Assembly: GCF_001182745.1 (NCBI RefSeq) | Contig: NZ_LN868939.1 | Coordinates: 1,984,001-2,048,000, forward strand | Direction: 5' to 3' | DNA length: 64,000 nt | DNA from: Nocardia farcinica | Lineage (GTDB): Bacteria; Actinomycetota; Actinomycetes; Mycobacteriales; Mycobacteriaceae | In this document: positions 19,473 to 28,048 of the stretch, piece after piece | How positions within the stretch are numbered: position 1 is the stretch's first letter | How the letters are laid out: every line of letters starts with the position of its first letter | Notes under the pieces: generated by a model | The model's database searches: none | What the model was told of the DNA's origin: nothing | What the model saw: the letters and a program-made list of their open reading frames with translations, nothing else | Made by a program: the position numbers and the translations under genes

Positions 19473-19478
19473 TAGGCT
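19473..19478 (+). promoter_or_regulatory. Putative leaderless -10 for the membrane protein gene
   Basis: TAGGCT lies 7 nt before the GTG at 19486, so the two divergent genes carry the same hexamer at the same spacing. Confidence 0.55.
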
Positions 19479-19485
19479 TGGCCGC

Positions 19486-19920
19486 GTGGCGGACAGCGGC
19501 AAAGGTGAGATTTCGGCGGACGTGACACCGGCCACGGTGCGCGGCGCGGGGGCGTTGGTGGCGCTGGAGGGCGGCGTCGCGGTGGCCGTGGCGATCGTCC
19601 TGGTGGTGCGCGGCCTGCTCGGCCACGATCAGTCCCAGGCCAGCGGTTACGGCACCGCGGCCTGGTTCGGCATCCTCGGCGGCGCGGTGCTGGCCGCGGG
19701 CGTCGGCCTGCTGCTCGGGCACCGCTGGGGTCGCGCGATCGCGGTGATCGCCCAGGTCCTGCTGCTACCGGTGGTGTGGTCGCTGCTGACGGACTCGCAT
19801 CAGCCGCTGTGGGGGAGCCTGCTCGGCGTCGTGGTCGTCGGCGCGTTGGTGCTGCTGTTCGCGCCGCCGTCGAACCGGTGGATGGCGCAGGACTACGGCG
19901 GCGCCGACGGCACCGGCTAG
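19486..19920 (+). CDS. Conserved four-helix membrane protein
   Basis: A 144-aa integral membrane protein with four predicted helices (about residues 20-42, 55-77, 82-102, 108-128) and short loops. It has no catalytic motif. A comparable protein lies at this place in mycobacteria (Rv3217c as recalled). The GTG at 19486 was chosen by the -10 spacing. Its stop overlaps the stop of the convergent endonuclease V gene by 2 bp. Function unknown. Confidence 0.75.
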   Translation: MADSGKGEISADVTPATVRGAGALVALEGGVAVAVAIVLVVRGLLGHDQSQASGYGTAAWFGILGGAVLAAGVGLLLGHRWGRAIAVIAQVLLLPVVWSLLTDSHQPLWGSLLGVVVVGALVLLFAPPSNRWMAQDYGGADGTG

Positions 19921-20597
19921 CCGCCCGTCGCCGCCCGCAGCGCCGCGCGGCACAGCCGGTCCGCCTGCCGGGTGGTCTCCGGCTGGCGATACCGGGGCGT
20001 GAGCGCGAGGACCTGCTCCCGCGCGGTGGGCAGATCGATGTGGTGGCCGACCGAGACGAACACCGGCTTGACGTCGTCGCGGGTGCGCAGCGCGAGCCCG
20101 ACGACCTCGCCGTCGAGCACGAGCTCGGCGGCGTCGCCGCGCCGCCGGCCCGGTTCGGTCCACGCACCCCAGGCGTTCTTCGCCACTCCGATGGTCGGTA
20201 GGCCGGTGCGCACACCGACGTGACAGGCCAGCCCGAAGCGGCGCGGATGGGCCAGTCCCTGCGCGTCGCAGACCAGCAGGTCGGGTGTGGTGCGCAACTG
20301 TTCGAGGGCCGACAGGGTGGTGGGCAGTTCGCGGAAGGCGAGCAGGCCCGGCACGTACGGGAACCGCACCGGGCCGTGCGCGACGGCCGACTCGATCGGC
20401 TCCAGCGTGGCCGTGTCGAGCACCACCACGGCGGTCGCGACGAGGCCCGCCGCGTCGTCGTAGGCCGAATCCACCCCGGCCACGGTGGCGAAGACGGGCG
20501 GGCGCGGGTTCGCCGCCACCACCCGTGCGCGCAGGTCGTCCTGCACCGCCATGGCCTCCTCGGCGGTCGTGGGCAGGGTGACCGGGGTGAGCTGCAC
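19917..20597 (-). CDS. nfi: Endonuclease V (deoxyinosine 3' endonuclease)
   Basis: A 226-aa repair enzyme that nicks DNA near deoxyinosine. The catalytic Asp is in VAGVDSAYDD, followed by PYVPGLLAFRELP, LLVCDAQGLAHPRRFGLA (second acidic residue) and IGVAKN, all family signatures. The GTG at 20597 starts 5 bp after the acetyltransferase stop, giving the standard length. It is the last gene of a three-gene operon. Confidence 0.92.
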   Translation of the reverse strand: MQLTPVTLPTTAEEAMAVQDDLRARVVAANPRPPVFATVAGVDSAYDDAAGLVATAVVVLDTATLEPIESAVAHGPVRFPYVPGLLAFRELPTTLSALEQLRTTPDLLVCDAQGLAHPRRFGLACHVGVRTGLPTIGVAKNAWGAWTEPGRRRGDAAELVLDGEVVGLALRTRDDVKPVFVSVGHHIDLPTAREQVLALTPRYRQPETTRQADRLCRAALRAATGG

Positions 20598-20602
20598 GGC
20601 GG

Positions 20603-21088
20603 TCAGGCGGTCGCGGCGACCGCGGCGAGTTCGGGACCGGAGAGCCGGTAGCCCACCCACTCGTGCTGCTCCTGGGCGCCCAGGGACCGGTAGAACTCGA
20701 TCGAGGGCGTGTTCCAGGTCAGCACCGACCACGCCACCCGGCTGTAGCCGTTGTCCACCGCCTCCTTGGCGAGCGCGGCGATCAGCGCCTTGCCGAGGCC
20801 CTGCCCGCGCGTGCCCGGCTCGACGTACAGATCCTCCAGGTAGATGCCGTGCACGCCGTCCCAGGTGGAGAAGTTGAGAAACCAGATCGCGCAACCGACC
20901 ACCCGGCCGCCGTCCTCGGCGACGTGCGCGAACAGCGCGGGCGCCGGACCGAACAGCGCGGTGTGCAGCTGCTCGGTGGTGAGCGTGCACTCGTGCCGGG
21001 CGCGCTCGTACTCGGCGAGGTCGTGCACGAGCCGGACCAGGTCGGGCACGTCGGCGGGGGTGGCGCGGCGGATCTGCGCGGCGGTCAC
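20603..21088 (-). CDS. GNAT family N-acetyltransferase (SAT-like)
   Basis: A 161-aa acetyl-CoA-dependent acetyltransferase. YLEDLYVEPGTRGQGLGKAL contains the acetyl-CoA loop Arg-Gly-Gln-Gly-Leu-Gly, and NTPSIEFYRSLGA is the last GNAT helix. The Asn-Phe-Ser-Thr-Trp and Ile-Tyr-Leu-Glu-Asp-Leu features place it near the spermidine/thialysine acetyltransferase group, so an amine substrate is likely. The GTG overlaps the stop of the phosphatase gene as GTGA. Confidence 0.88.
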   Translation of the reverse strand: MTAAQIRRATPADVPDLVRLVHDLAEYERARHECTLTTEQLHTALFGPAPALFAHVAEDGGRVVGCAIWFLNFSTWDGVHGIYLEDLYVEPGTRGQGLGKALIAALAKEAVDNGYSRVAWSVLTWNTPSIEFYRSLGAQEQHEWVGYRLSGPELAAVAATA

Positions 21089-21696
21089 GGGGCGGCTCCC
21101 TCGGTGGTCGGAATCCAGTTGTGCGCGAGGACGGCCCTGGCGTCGTGGTGGAAGCCCAGCACACTCAGCGCGGCGGTGTTCATCGCGAAGCGGCGGCCCT
21201 CGACGACGTCGAACTCCGCCCAGCGCGCGATGAGGCTGCGGGAGAAATGGCCGTGGCCGATCAGCAGCACATCCCGCTCCGGCAGCACGGCATCGACGGC
21301 GGCCAGCACCCGATCGGCCCTGGCCTGCACCTGCGCGCGGGTCTCACCGCCGGGAACGGTGCCGGTCCAGATGGTCCATCCCGGATCGGTGCGCTGGATC
21401 TCCACGCTGGTGCGGCCCTCGTAGTCGCCGTAGTCCCATTCGGCCAGATCGTCGTCGACCGGGCTGCCGCCGAAGCCGACGAGTTCGGCGGTGCGGACCG
21501 CGCGCAGGCGGGGACTGGTCAGCACGAACGGATCCAGCAGGTCCAGGCGCGCCAGCAACGCTCCGGCGGCCCTGGCCTGCGCCTCCCCGCGCTCGGTCAG
21601 CGGCAGGTCGGTGCGGCCGGTGTGCCGGCCCAGCGCCGACCACTCGGTCTCGCCGTGCCGCAGCAGCACCAGCCGGGCGTTCTCTCGTGTTGGCAT
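21085..21696 (-). CDS. Histidine phosphatase family acid phosphatase
   Basis: A 203-aa member of the phosphoglycerate-mutase-like superfamily. The phospho-His motif is LLRHGETEW, the second catalytic His is in LIGHGHFSRSL, and EWDYGDYEG supplies the acid. Length and motifs match mycobacterial Rv3214 (misnamed gpm2 or entD), a phosphatase rather than a mutase. ATGs at 21705 and 21708 are also in frame; 21696 gives the closest match to that N-terminus. First gene of the phosphatase-GNAT-nfi operon. Confidence 0.85.
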   Translation of the reverse strand: MPTRENARLVLLRHGETEWSALGRHTGRTDLPLTERGEAQARAAGALLARLDLLDPFVLTSPRLRAVRTAELVGFGGSPVDDDLAEWDYGDYEGRTSVEIQRTDPGWTIWTGTVPGGETRAQVQARADRVLAAVDAVLPERDVLLIGHGHFSRSLIARWAEFDVVEGRRFAMNTAALSVLGFHHDARAVLAHNWIPTTEGAAP

Positions 21697-21753
21697 GCCC
21701 TCCATCATGATCACCCGCCGGTCGCGGCCGGGCGGCGGCACCCGTGCCCGGCG

Positions 21754-22983
21754 TCAGCCGAGTGCATGCATGGTCGTGCCGCGCTGTTCGAGCACGGTGG
21801 TGCCGAGGACGGCGAGCGAGATGGGGGAGTTGTCGTAACCGGGGCGCTCGACCGGCAGGCGCGCCAGTTCCGCCCCGGTGCCGGGATCGACGGCGACGAT
21901 CGCGTCCGCCACCGGAATGAGCAACCGTCCCGCCATCGAGGCCGGGGTGCCCAGCGCACCCGGCACCGTCCACATCGGCTGCAGGGAGCCCGCCTGCAGG
22001 GCCAACACCTCGGTGCCGGTGAACACCAGATAGGCCGAGCCGATCCGGACGGCCTGCGCGTGCTCACCCATAGGAGCCGAAAGCTGGTGCACGAGTAGGG
22101 GATTGCCGCTGCCGTCGAAGATCGACAGCCGCGGCGGCACGGTGTCGGCGCCGAGCGTGGCGCCCGGCTGATACAGCACGATCTTGGTGTCCGACACCGC
22201 GATCACGCGCGTGCCAGGTGCGTCCGCGTCGGCGCCGGTCAGCACCCGCGAGCCGTACTCCTCGGGCACGGTGTTGTCCTTCGGTGCCGGATTCAACACC
22301 GTCAGCCGCGCGCCCGCGTCTTCCGGGCAGCGTTCCAGCACCGCCAGCCGGGAGGAACTCGACGCCGCGGACAGCAGCGAACAATCCTTGCGCGGCTGGG
22401 TTTTCACATTCACCGGCGCGTCCACGTAGCCGTACTCCAAGGTACGGACCAGATCGGAACGCCACACCTCGAGCCGTCGATCGCCCTGGGCGAGCACATA
22501 GGTGCCGTCCACCGACAGGCGCACGCTGTCGTCCATGTAGCTGCTGCGAGCGGTGCGGCGCGCACCGCTGTCGCCGGCCAGCATCGTCGCCTGGCTGCAC
22601 CCGCGCTGGTCGCGGTACACGGCCACGACCATGCCGAACTGCGACTCCACCCCGCACAACGGCATGTCGCGGCGATACCGCCACACCTCGGCGCCGGTCG
22701 CCGGATCGCGACCGGTCACCGTGCCGTCCGCCGCCGTGACCACCGTGCCGCCCGCCACCAGGGCGCGGCCGGTCGCGTCGTCGGGGGCGTGCCACAGCTC
22801 CCGCAGCGCGGTGGGCAGTTGCTCGGCGGCGGGCGGGGTGGTCGCGGGCTGGGACGCCGTCACCGACTCGGTGCCGGTGGCGTCGCCCCGCGCCCACACG
22901 ACGACCCCCGCCAGCGCCACCGCGACGGCGATGGCGACGGCGGCGATGATGTCGGCGCGCGTTCGCCGCTCGGGTGCGAGCAC
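21754..22983 (-). CDS. Membrane-anchored PQQ-like beta-propeller protein
   Basis: A 409-aa protein with one N-terminal membrane helix (about residues 12-31) and a long extracytoplasmic part built of repeated strands such as GTVTGRDPATGAEVWRYRR and ADAIVAVDPGTGAELARLP, the look of a PQQ-like propeller. Several Cys may form disulfides. Mycobacteria have a similar Ala/Val-rich protein (Rv3212) beside the same helicase gene. Function unknown; a scaffold or envelope role is plausible. The GTG follows TAGTCT by 7 nt. Confidence 0.78.
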   Translation of the reverse strand: MLAPERRTRADIIAAVAIAVAVALAGVVVWARGDATGTESVTASQPATTPPAAEQLPTALRELWHAPDDATGRALVAGGTVVTAADGTVTGRDPATGAEVWRYRRDMPLCGVESQFGMVVAVYRDQRGCSQATMLAGDSGARRTARSSYMDDSVRLSVDGTYVLAQGDRRLEVWRSDLVRTLEYGYVDAPVNVKTQPRKDCSLLSAASSSSRLAVLERCPEDAGARLTVLNPAPKDNTVPEEYGSRVLTGADADAPGTRVIAVSDTKIVLYQPGATLGADTVPPRLSIFDGSGNPLLVHQLSAPMGEHAQAVRIGSAYLVFTGTEVLALQAGSLQPMWTVPGALGTPASMAGRLLIPVADAIVAVDPGTGAELARLPVERPGYDNSPISLAVLGTTVLEQRGTTMHALG

Positions 22984-22990
22984 GACTGCG

Positions 22991-22996
22991 AGACTA
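22991..22996 (-). promoter_or_regulatory. Putative leaderless -10 for the propeller gene
   Basis: TAGTCT (minus strand) lies 7 nt before the GTG at 22983, in the 27-bp gap after the helicase stop. Confidence 0.5.
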
Positions 22997-23010
22997 GCGG
23001 ATCCGGCGAG

Positions 23011-26000
23011 CTACGCCGAAGCCGACGACCCCGCCGTCACCTCCACCTGCTGCTCGCCCGCCGCCTTCTTCCTGGTCCGCTTCGGAGCGGGCTGCGCACC
23101 CGATTCGGGCTCGTCGGCCGTGCGGGTCCGCCGCCGTGGGGCAGCGCCCTCCGCCGACTCAGTCGCCTCGGTGTCAGCCGTCTTCCGCGTCCGGCGGCGC
23201 GGTGTGGCGTCGGCGTCGGTGGTTGCCGTCGCTTCGGTGTCGGCCGTCGTGGTGGTGGCCTTCCGGGTGCGGCGGCGTGGTGCCGGTTCGGCGTCGGCGG
23301 TTGCCGGTGCCTCGGTGTCGGCCGTCGTGGTGGCGGTCTTCCGGGTGCGGCGGCGTGGTGCCGGTTCGGCGTCGGTGGTTGCCGTCGCGTCATCGGCGGG
23401 TGCCTGCCCGGACGCCGGGGTATCGGCCGCGGCCGCGGGGTCGGCGGTCGAGACGGTCGCGGCACCGGTCTCGGCCGTCGCGGCGGCCGACTTCCGAGTG
23501 GCGCGGCGCCGCGGGGCCGGTGCCGCGTCGGCGGAGGCGGTATCCGCCGGAGCGGCGGCCGCGCTGCTTGCCGCTCCGCCATCAGCCGCAGTGCTCGCCG
23601 TCGGGGCGGTCAGGTCGGCCGTCGATGTGTCCGCCGCTTGGGCAGCGGTCAGATCGGCCGGTGCGGTGGTGACCTTGCGGGTGCGTCGGCGGGGTGCCGG
23701 TGCTTCCTCGCTCGGTGCCGCCGCTTCGCCGGTGCTCGCGGCCGCTGTCGCCGAGACCGCGTCGGTCGCGGTGGCCGCGGCTGGAGTTGCGGTGGTGGCC
23801 TTGCGGGTGCGTCGCCGGGGTGCCGGTGCTTCCTCGCTCGATGTCGCCGCTTCGCCGGTATCAGCGGTGGCCGTGGCCGCGACGACGTCTTCGGTGGCCG
23901 CCTTGCGCGTGCGTCGGCGCGGTGCGGGTGCTTCCTCGCTCGGCGCCGCCGCGTCACCGGCGTGCACCGGGTCCGAAGCCGAGGCCGCGTCCCCGGTGGT
24001 CGTGTCCGCGGCCGGAGTCGCCGAGGCGGCCTTGCGGGTGCGTCGGCGCGGTGCCGGTGTCTCCTCGCTCGATGTCGCCGCTGCGCCGGTGCTCCCGGTT
24101 GCCGAGGCGGCATCGGGCGTGCCGGCGTCGTTCGAGGCGGCGTCGGCCGAGGCGGCCGTGGCTGCCTTGCGCGTGCGTCGGCGGGGAGCGGCCTCGGTCG
24201 CCGCCGGAGCGGTGCCGATGTCACCCGCCGCCGGGGCGGTGCCGTTGTCACCCGCTGCCGGGGCGCTGTCGGCGGATGCCGTGCCGCTGCCGCTGTCGGC
24301 TGGAGCCGCGGCACTGCCGGTGTCCGCCGGGGCCGCGATGGTGCCGGCGTCGACCGTTGTCGCGGTGCCCGCCTCGGGTGCGGTCGCATCGGCCGTGCCG
24401 GCGGTGGCGGTGGCCGCGCGGGTGCGGGTGCGGCGGCGGGGAGCCGCGGGCGCGCCGGTTGCTTCCTCCGCGGTCGCTGCGGCAACCGCAGCGGTGGCAT
24501 CGGCGGTGGCGTCGGTGGCGGCGCCTTCGGCCGAGTCGGCCGAGTCGGCCGGGCGGCTGTCGTCGGCCGTCGCGGTGCCCTTCCGGGTCCGGCGTCGGGC
24601 GGGACGTTCCGTCGCCCCCGTGGGCTCGGCGACCGTCGGTTCCGCGGCGACCGTCGGTTCCGTATCGAGGCCGGCGGAGGTCGCGGTGGTGCCCGCCTCG
24701 TCGGCCGCGGTGACCGGGGTGGTCTCCGTCGGGGCCCGGCCGGTATCGCCGGCCGCCGAGTCGGCGGTCGAATCGACCTGCTGCACAACGGCATTCGCTT
24801 CGGACGACGACCCGCGCCGCCGACGCCTGCGCTTGCGCCGCGACGACGAACCACCTTCGCCGCCGCCGTGCTCCTGGCTCTGCGACGGTGTCGGGGCCGC
24901 GTCCGCTACCGCCGCGGTCTCGTCCAGCGGTTCACCGTTCTCGGCGGCACCGTTCGGGGACACACCGTCCGGTGCGCCACCGTTCTGCGTCGCATCGATC
25001 GGCTTGCCACGCAGCGTGCGCCTGCGGTTGCGCTTGCGCGGGGTGCGGGCCGGACGCTCGGCGACGGTCTCGTCCGCGGTGCGTGCCGGGGCGGCGCGGC
25101 GGACCTTGCCGGTGACCCCTTCGGGAATGCCCAGATCCGAAAACAGGTGAGGGGAGCGCGAATACGTCTCGACCGGTTCCGGGATGCCGAGGCCGAGGGC
25201 GGCGTCGATGGCGGCCCAGCGGTTGAGCTCGTCCCAGTCGATGAGGGTCACCGCGACGCCGGTGCGGCCCGCTCGGCCGGTGCGGCCGATGCGGTGCACG
25301 TAGGTCTTCTCGTCCTCGGGGCACTGGTAGTTGATGACGTGGGTGACGTCGTCGATGTCGATGCCGCGCGCGGCGACATCGGTCGCGACGAGCACGTCGA
25401 TGACGCCCTTGCGGAACTTGTCCAGCGCCTTCTCGCGCTGCACCTGCCCGAGATCGCCGTGCACGGCGCCGACGGCGAAACCGCGCTCGGCCAGGTCGTC
25501 GGCCACCTTCTGGGCGGTGCGTTTGGTGCGGGTGAAGATCATGGTGGCGCCGCGCCCCTCGGCCTGCAGCACCCGTGCGATCAGTTCGGCCTTGTCCAGC
25601 GCGTGCGCGCGGTAGACGAACTGCGCGGTGCGGTCGTGCACGGCCGAATCGTGCGGCTCCTCGGCCCGGATGTGGGTCGGGCGGGTGAGGAACGTGCGGG
25701 CCAGGGTGATGATCGGGCCCGGCATGGTGGCCGAGAACAGCATGGTCTGCCGCTTGGCCGGGACCATGGTGAGGATGCGCTCGATATCGGGCAGGAAGCC
25801 CAGATCCAGCATCTCGTCGGCCTCGTCGAGCACCAGCACGCCGATCTTGCCGAGGATGAGGTGGTTCTGCTTGGCCAGATCGAGCAGGCGGCCGGGCGTG
25901 CCGACGACCACGTCGACGCCCTCGCGCAGCGCGGCGATCTGGGAGTCGTAGGGTCGGCCGCCGTAGATGGCGGTCACCTTCAGCGCGCCCTTGTGGTTGC

Positions 26001-26412
26001 GCAGGTACTTGCCCGCTCGCACCAGATCGTCGGTGACCTGGATGCACAGCTCCCGGGTCGGCACGATCACCAGCGCGCGCGGGGTGCCGTCCAGGGGCGT
26101 GGTGCCGGAGTCGGCGGTGGCGATGCGGTGCAGCAGCGGCACGCCGAAACCGAAGGTCTTGCCCATGCCGGTGCGGGCCTGGCCGATGAGGTCCTCGCCG
26201 GCCAGCGCCAGCGGCAGGGTGAGTTCCTGAATCGCGAAAGTGCGTTCGATGCCGATCTCGGCGAGCGCGCGCACGATTTCGTCGCGGACCCCCAATTCGG
26301 CGAAAGTCGGGGGAGTGTGAGTCGTGTCCAGTTCGGCGGTCAGCATCGTGTCCGTCAGACCGGGTTCCTGCTCGATGGTGATCTTGCTCAGGATCGTGCC
26401 TTTCCTCGTCAT
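23011..26412 (-). CDS. DEAD-box RNA helicase with giant repetitive C-terminal tail
   Basis: A 1133-aa protein. Residues 1-430 are a complete DEAD-box helicase: Q motif (FAIQELTLPLA), Walker A (QARTGMGKT), PTREL, DEAD in VLVLDEADEMLDLGF, SAT, and HRIGRTGRAG. The mycobacterial counterpart (Rv3211, recalled as about 530 aa) ends shortly after this core. Here about 600 further residues of low complexity follow, mainly Ala/Thr/Asp/Glu/Pro punctuated by 13 basic repeats of the form PAPRRRTRK. Such tails bind RNA and may drive condensates. Start uncertain: the ATG at 26412 was chosen, with a CTG (preceded by AGGAAAGG) and an ATG at 26346 also in frame. The 5' region is unusually long. Confidence 0.9.
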   Translation of the reverse strand: MTRKGTILSKITIEQEPGLTDTMLTAELDTTHTPPTFAELGVRDEIVRALAEIGIERTFAIQELTLPLALAGEDLIGQARTGMGKTFGFGVPLLHRIATADSGTTPLDGTPRALVIVPTRELCIQVTDDLVRAGKYLRNHKGALKVTAIYGGRPYDSQIAALREGVDVVVGTPGRLLDLAKQNHLILGKIGVLVLDEADEMLDLGFLPDIERILTMVPAKRQTMLFSATMPGPIITLARTFLTRPTHIRAEEPHDSAVHDRTAQFVYRAHALDKAELIARVLQAEGRGATMIFTRTKRTAQKVADDLAERGFAVGAVHGDLGQVQREKALDKFRKGVIDVLVATDVAARGIDIDDVTHVINYQCPEDEKTYVHRIGRTGRAGRTGVAVTLIDWDELNRWAAIDAALGLGIPEPVETYSRSPHLFSDLGIPEGVTGKVRRAAPARTADETVAERPARTPRKRNRRRTLRGKPIDATQNGGAPDGVSPNGAAENGEPLDETAAVADAAPTPSQSQEHGGGEGGSSSRRKRRRRRRGSSSEANAVVQQVDSTADSAAGDTGRAPTETTPVTAADEAGTTATSAGLDTEPTVAAEPTVAEPTGATERPARRRTRKGTATADDSRPADSADSAEGAATDATADATAAVAAATAEEATGAPAAPRRRTRTRAATATAGTADATAPEAGTATTVDAGTIAAPADTGSAAAPADSGSGTASADSAPAAGDNGTAPAAGDIGTAPAATEAAPRRRTRKAATAASADAASNDAGTPDAASATGSTGAAATSSEETPAPRRRTRKAASATPAADTTTGDAASASDPVHAGDAAAPSEEAPAPRRRTRKAATEDVVAATATADTGEAATSSEEAPAPRRRTRKATTATPAAATATDAVSATAAASTGEAAAPSEEAPAPRRRTRKVTTAPADLTAAQAADTSTADLTAPTASTAADGGAASSAAAAPADTASADAAPAPRRRATRKSAAATAETGAATVSTADPAAAADTPASGQAPADDATATTDAEPAPRRRTRKTATTTADTEAPATADAEPAPRRRTRKATTTTADTEATATTDADATPRRRTRKTADTEATESAEGAAPRRRTRTADEPESGAQPAPKRTRKKAAGEQQVEVTAGSSASA
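23060..24615 (-). repeat. Thirteen basic PRRRTRK-type repeats within the helicase gene
   Basis: Copies of the core RRRTRK (variants RRRTRT, RRRATRK, KRTRKK) recur every 20-70 codons, separated by Ala/Thr/Glu/Asp-rich spacers; several spacers share TSSEEAPAP or TTADTEA. Spacing is irregular and the reading frame is kept throughout, so this is a coding repeat that has probably grown by slippage or recombination. Confidence 0.85.
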
Positions 26413-26925
26413 CGCGTCACGCGCGCACGAGGCGTGGGGCGGACCGGTCGGTCCACGACGACCACGTATCCGCCTGTGATACTCACCGGGGCCGCTGCCG
26501 GATGTACTCGCGTGCCGTGGTGGACGGCAGCTGCGCGGGCATTGTCGGCCCTGAGCAATCGGCGCGGCGCGGGGGTGATGCGGATCTGGTGCGCGCACAT
26601 TTCCGGACAACGCAGCGGTCCGGCCACCTGGTGCGACCGGGCGGTCATCCGTGTGCGGACCGCCGTCCCGGCGTGCTCTTCGAGGTGGGCGCGGGAGCGA
26701 AATTCTCCGTTGTCCACCTTGATTGTAGCGTGATAATGTGCTCCGCCCGAATTCCCGGTCCGGTCATTTCCCCGCAAAAGTTCCGCCCCGGCTGACGTGC
26801 CCTCGATTTCCGGTGTGCGACAGACCGTTTCGGCCGCGCCGCGCGACCACGGCGGCCGGTCCGCGACACCGCCGGGACGGGGGCTTGCTGTAACCCTCGG
26901 TAGCGGGTTGTGAGAGATTCTTGCC
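26413..26925. other. 513-bp divergent intergenic region
   Basis: No ORF here looks protein-like. An AT-rich island at 26700-26760 contains TTGTCC-N16-GATAAT (26710-26737, plus strand), a fair promoter for the hydrolase gene. On the minus strand TACAAT (26722-26727) could be the -10 for the helicase, leaving a 5' leader of over 300 nt, as is common for RNA-helicase mRNAs. Confidence 0.45.
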
Positions 26926-28011
26926 GTGAGCCTCGCAGACACTCTCACCCTCGCCGCCCGCAACGCCTGGGCGCTGACCTTCGGTCCCGGGGTGGAAGCA
27001 CCCGAACCGACCCGGTCCACCGTCCTCTGGGACGCCCCACACCGGGAGCTGCGCCGTTTCGAGCGCGACGAAGCCCGCGACGGCGCCGCGGCCGAGGGCA
27101 CCGACCCGGTCCTGCTGGTGCCGCCGCTGGCCGCCCCCGCCTCCTGCTTCGACCTGCGCCCCGACCAGAGCCTGGCGCGCTTCCTGCTCGGCACCGGCCG
27201 CACGCCGTACGTGGTCGACTACGGCGAGATCACCTTCGCCGACCGCCGGATGGGTTTCGAGGACTGGATCAACGACATCCTGCCCGAGGCCGTGCTGCGC
27301 ACCAGCGCCGATCGGGACGGCGCCGCCGTCGACCTGGTGGGCTGGTCGCTCGGCGGCACCCTGGCCCTGCTCACCGCCGCCGCGCATCCGCAGCTGCCGA
27401 TCGGCTCGATCACCGCGGTCGGCTCGCCGCTCGACTACGACCGGATGACCGGCATGCCGCAGGTGCGCGCGGTCGCCAAGCTGGACGGCGGACTGGCCGT
27501 CTCCACCGCGGTCCGCGCCGCGGGCGGCATCCCCGCGCCGCTGACCCGGGCCGCCTACCGGGTCACCGCGTGGAACCGGGAACTGACCCGGCCGCTGTTC
27601 GTCGCGAGCAACATCGCTCGCACCGAGGCACTGGCCAAGATGGAGTCCATCGACCGCTTCATGGCGCAGATGCCCGGCTATCCCGGCCGGTTCTACGGGC
27701 AGCTGTGGGGCAGGCTGATCCTGAACAACGACATCGGCCGCGGCGTGCTGCGCCTGGGCGGACGCGAGATCGCGCTGGCGGCGGTGACGGCGCCGGTGCT
27801 GCTGGTCGGCGGGCCCGCCGACGTGATCACCCCGGCACCGGCGGTCGAAGCGGGCACCCGCACCCTCACCGGCGCGGCGTTCGTGCGCTACGAGACGGCG
27901 CCGGGCAGCCACCTGGGCATCCTCACCGGCGAAACCGCCCGCGAGACCACCTGGACCTACCTGGACGAGTTCCTCACCGAGGCGGCCACCATGCGCGAAT
28001 CGGTGTCCTGA
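26926..28011 (+). CDS. Alpha/beta hydrolase of the PHA synthase/depolymerase-like group
   Basis: A 361-aa protein with an alpha/beta-hydrolase core. The elbow is GWSLGG (Ser near residue 143), the acid probably in VLLVGGPADVITPAP and the His in APGSHLGILTG. The spacing and the VVDYGEITFADR segment resemble class III PhaC-type proteins, but the nucleophile is Ser in a lipase box rather than the Cys of true PHA synthases, so it is more likely an esterase or thioesterase. The start is a GTG. It precedes a ferritin-like gene by 37 bp. Confidence 0.75.
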   Translation: MSLADTLTLAARNAWALTFGPGVEAPEPTRSTVLWDAPHRELRRFERDEARDGAAAEGTDPVLLVPPLAAPASCFDLRPDQSLARFLLGTGRTPYVVDYGEITFADRRMGFEDWINDILPEAVLRTSADRDGAAVDLVGWSLGGTLALLTAAAHPQLPIGSITAVGSPLDYDRMTGMPQVRAVAKLDGGLAVSTAVRAAGGIPAPLTRAAYRVTAWNRELTRPLFVASNIARTEALAKMESIDRFMAQMPGYPGRFYGQLWGRLILNNDIGRGVLRLGGREIALAAVTAPVLLVGGPADVITPAPAVEAGTRTLTGAAFVRYETAPGSHLGILTGETARETTWTYLDEFLTEAATMRESVS

Positions 28012-28035
28012 CCCGCGCGGACCTTCGCGCGCCGC

Positions 28036-28041
28036 TACTCT
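28036..28041 (+). promoter_or_regulatory. Putative leaderless -10 for the ferritin-like gene
   Basis: TACTCT lies 7 nt before the ATG at 28049. Confidence 0.55.
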
Positions 28042-28048
28042 TGGCGAC

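Noticed and set aside
23060..24615. Possible CRISPR array or minisatellite
   Set aside because: Repeat spacing is irregular, the frame is always kept and the units encode a basic peptide motif, so it is a coding repeat.
22553..26733. Long plus-strand frames (865 and 1314 codons) opposite the helicase
   Set aside because: They are antisense to the helicase core and its repeats; the apparent repeats in them reflect the RRRTRK-coding repeats.
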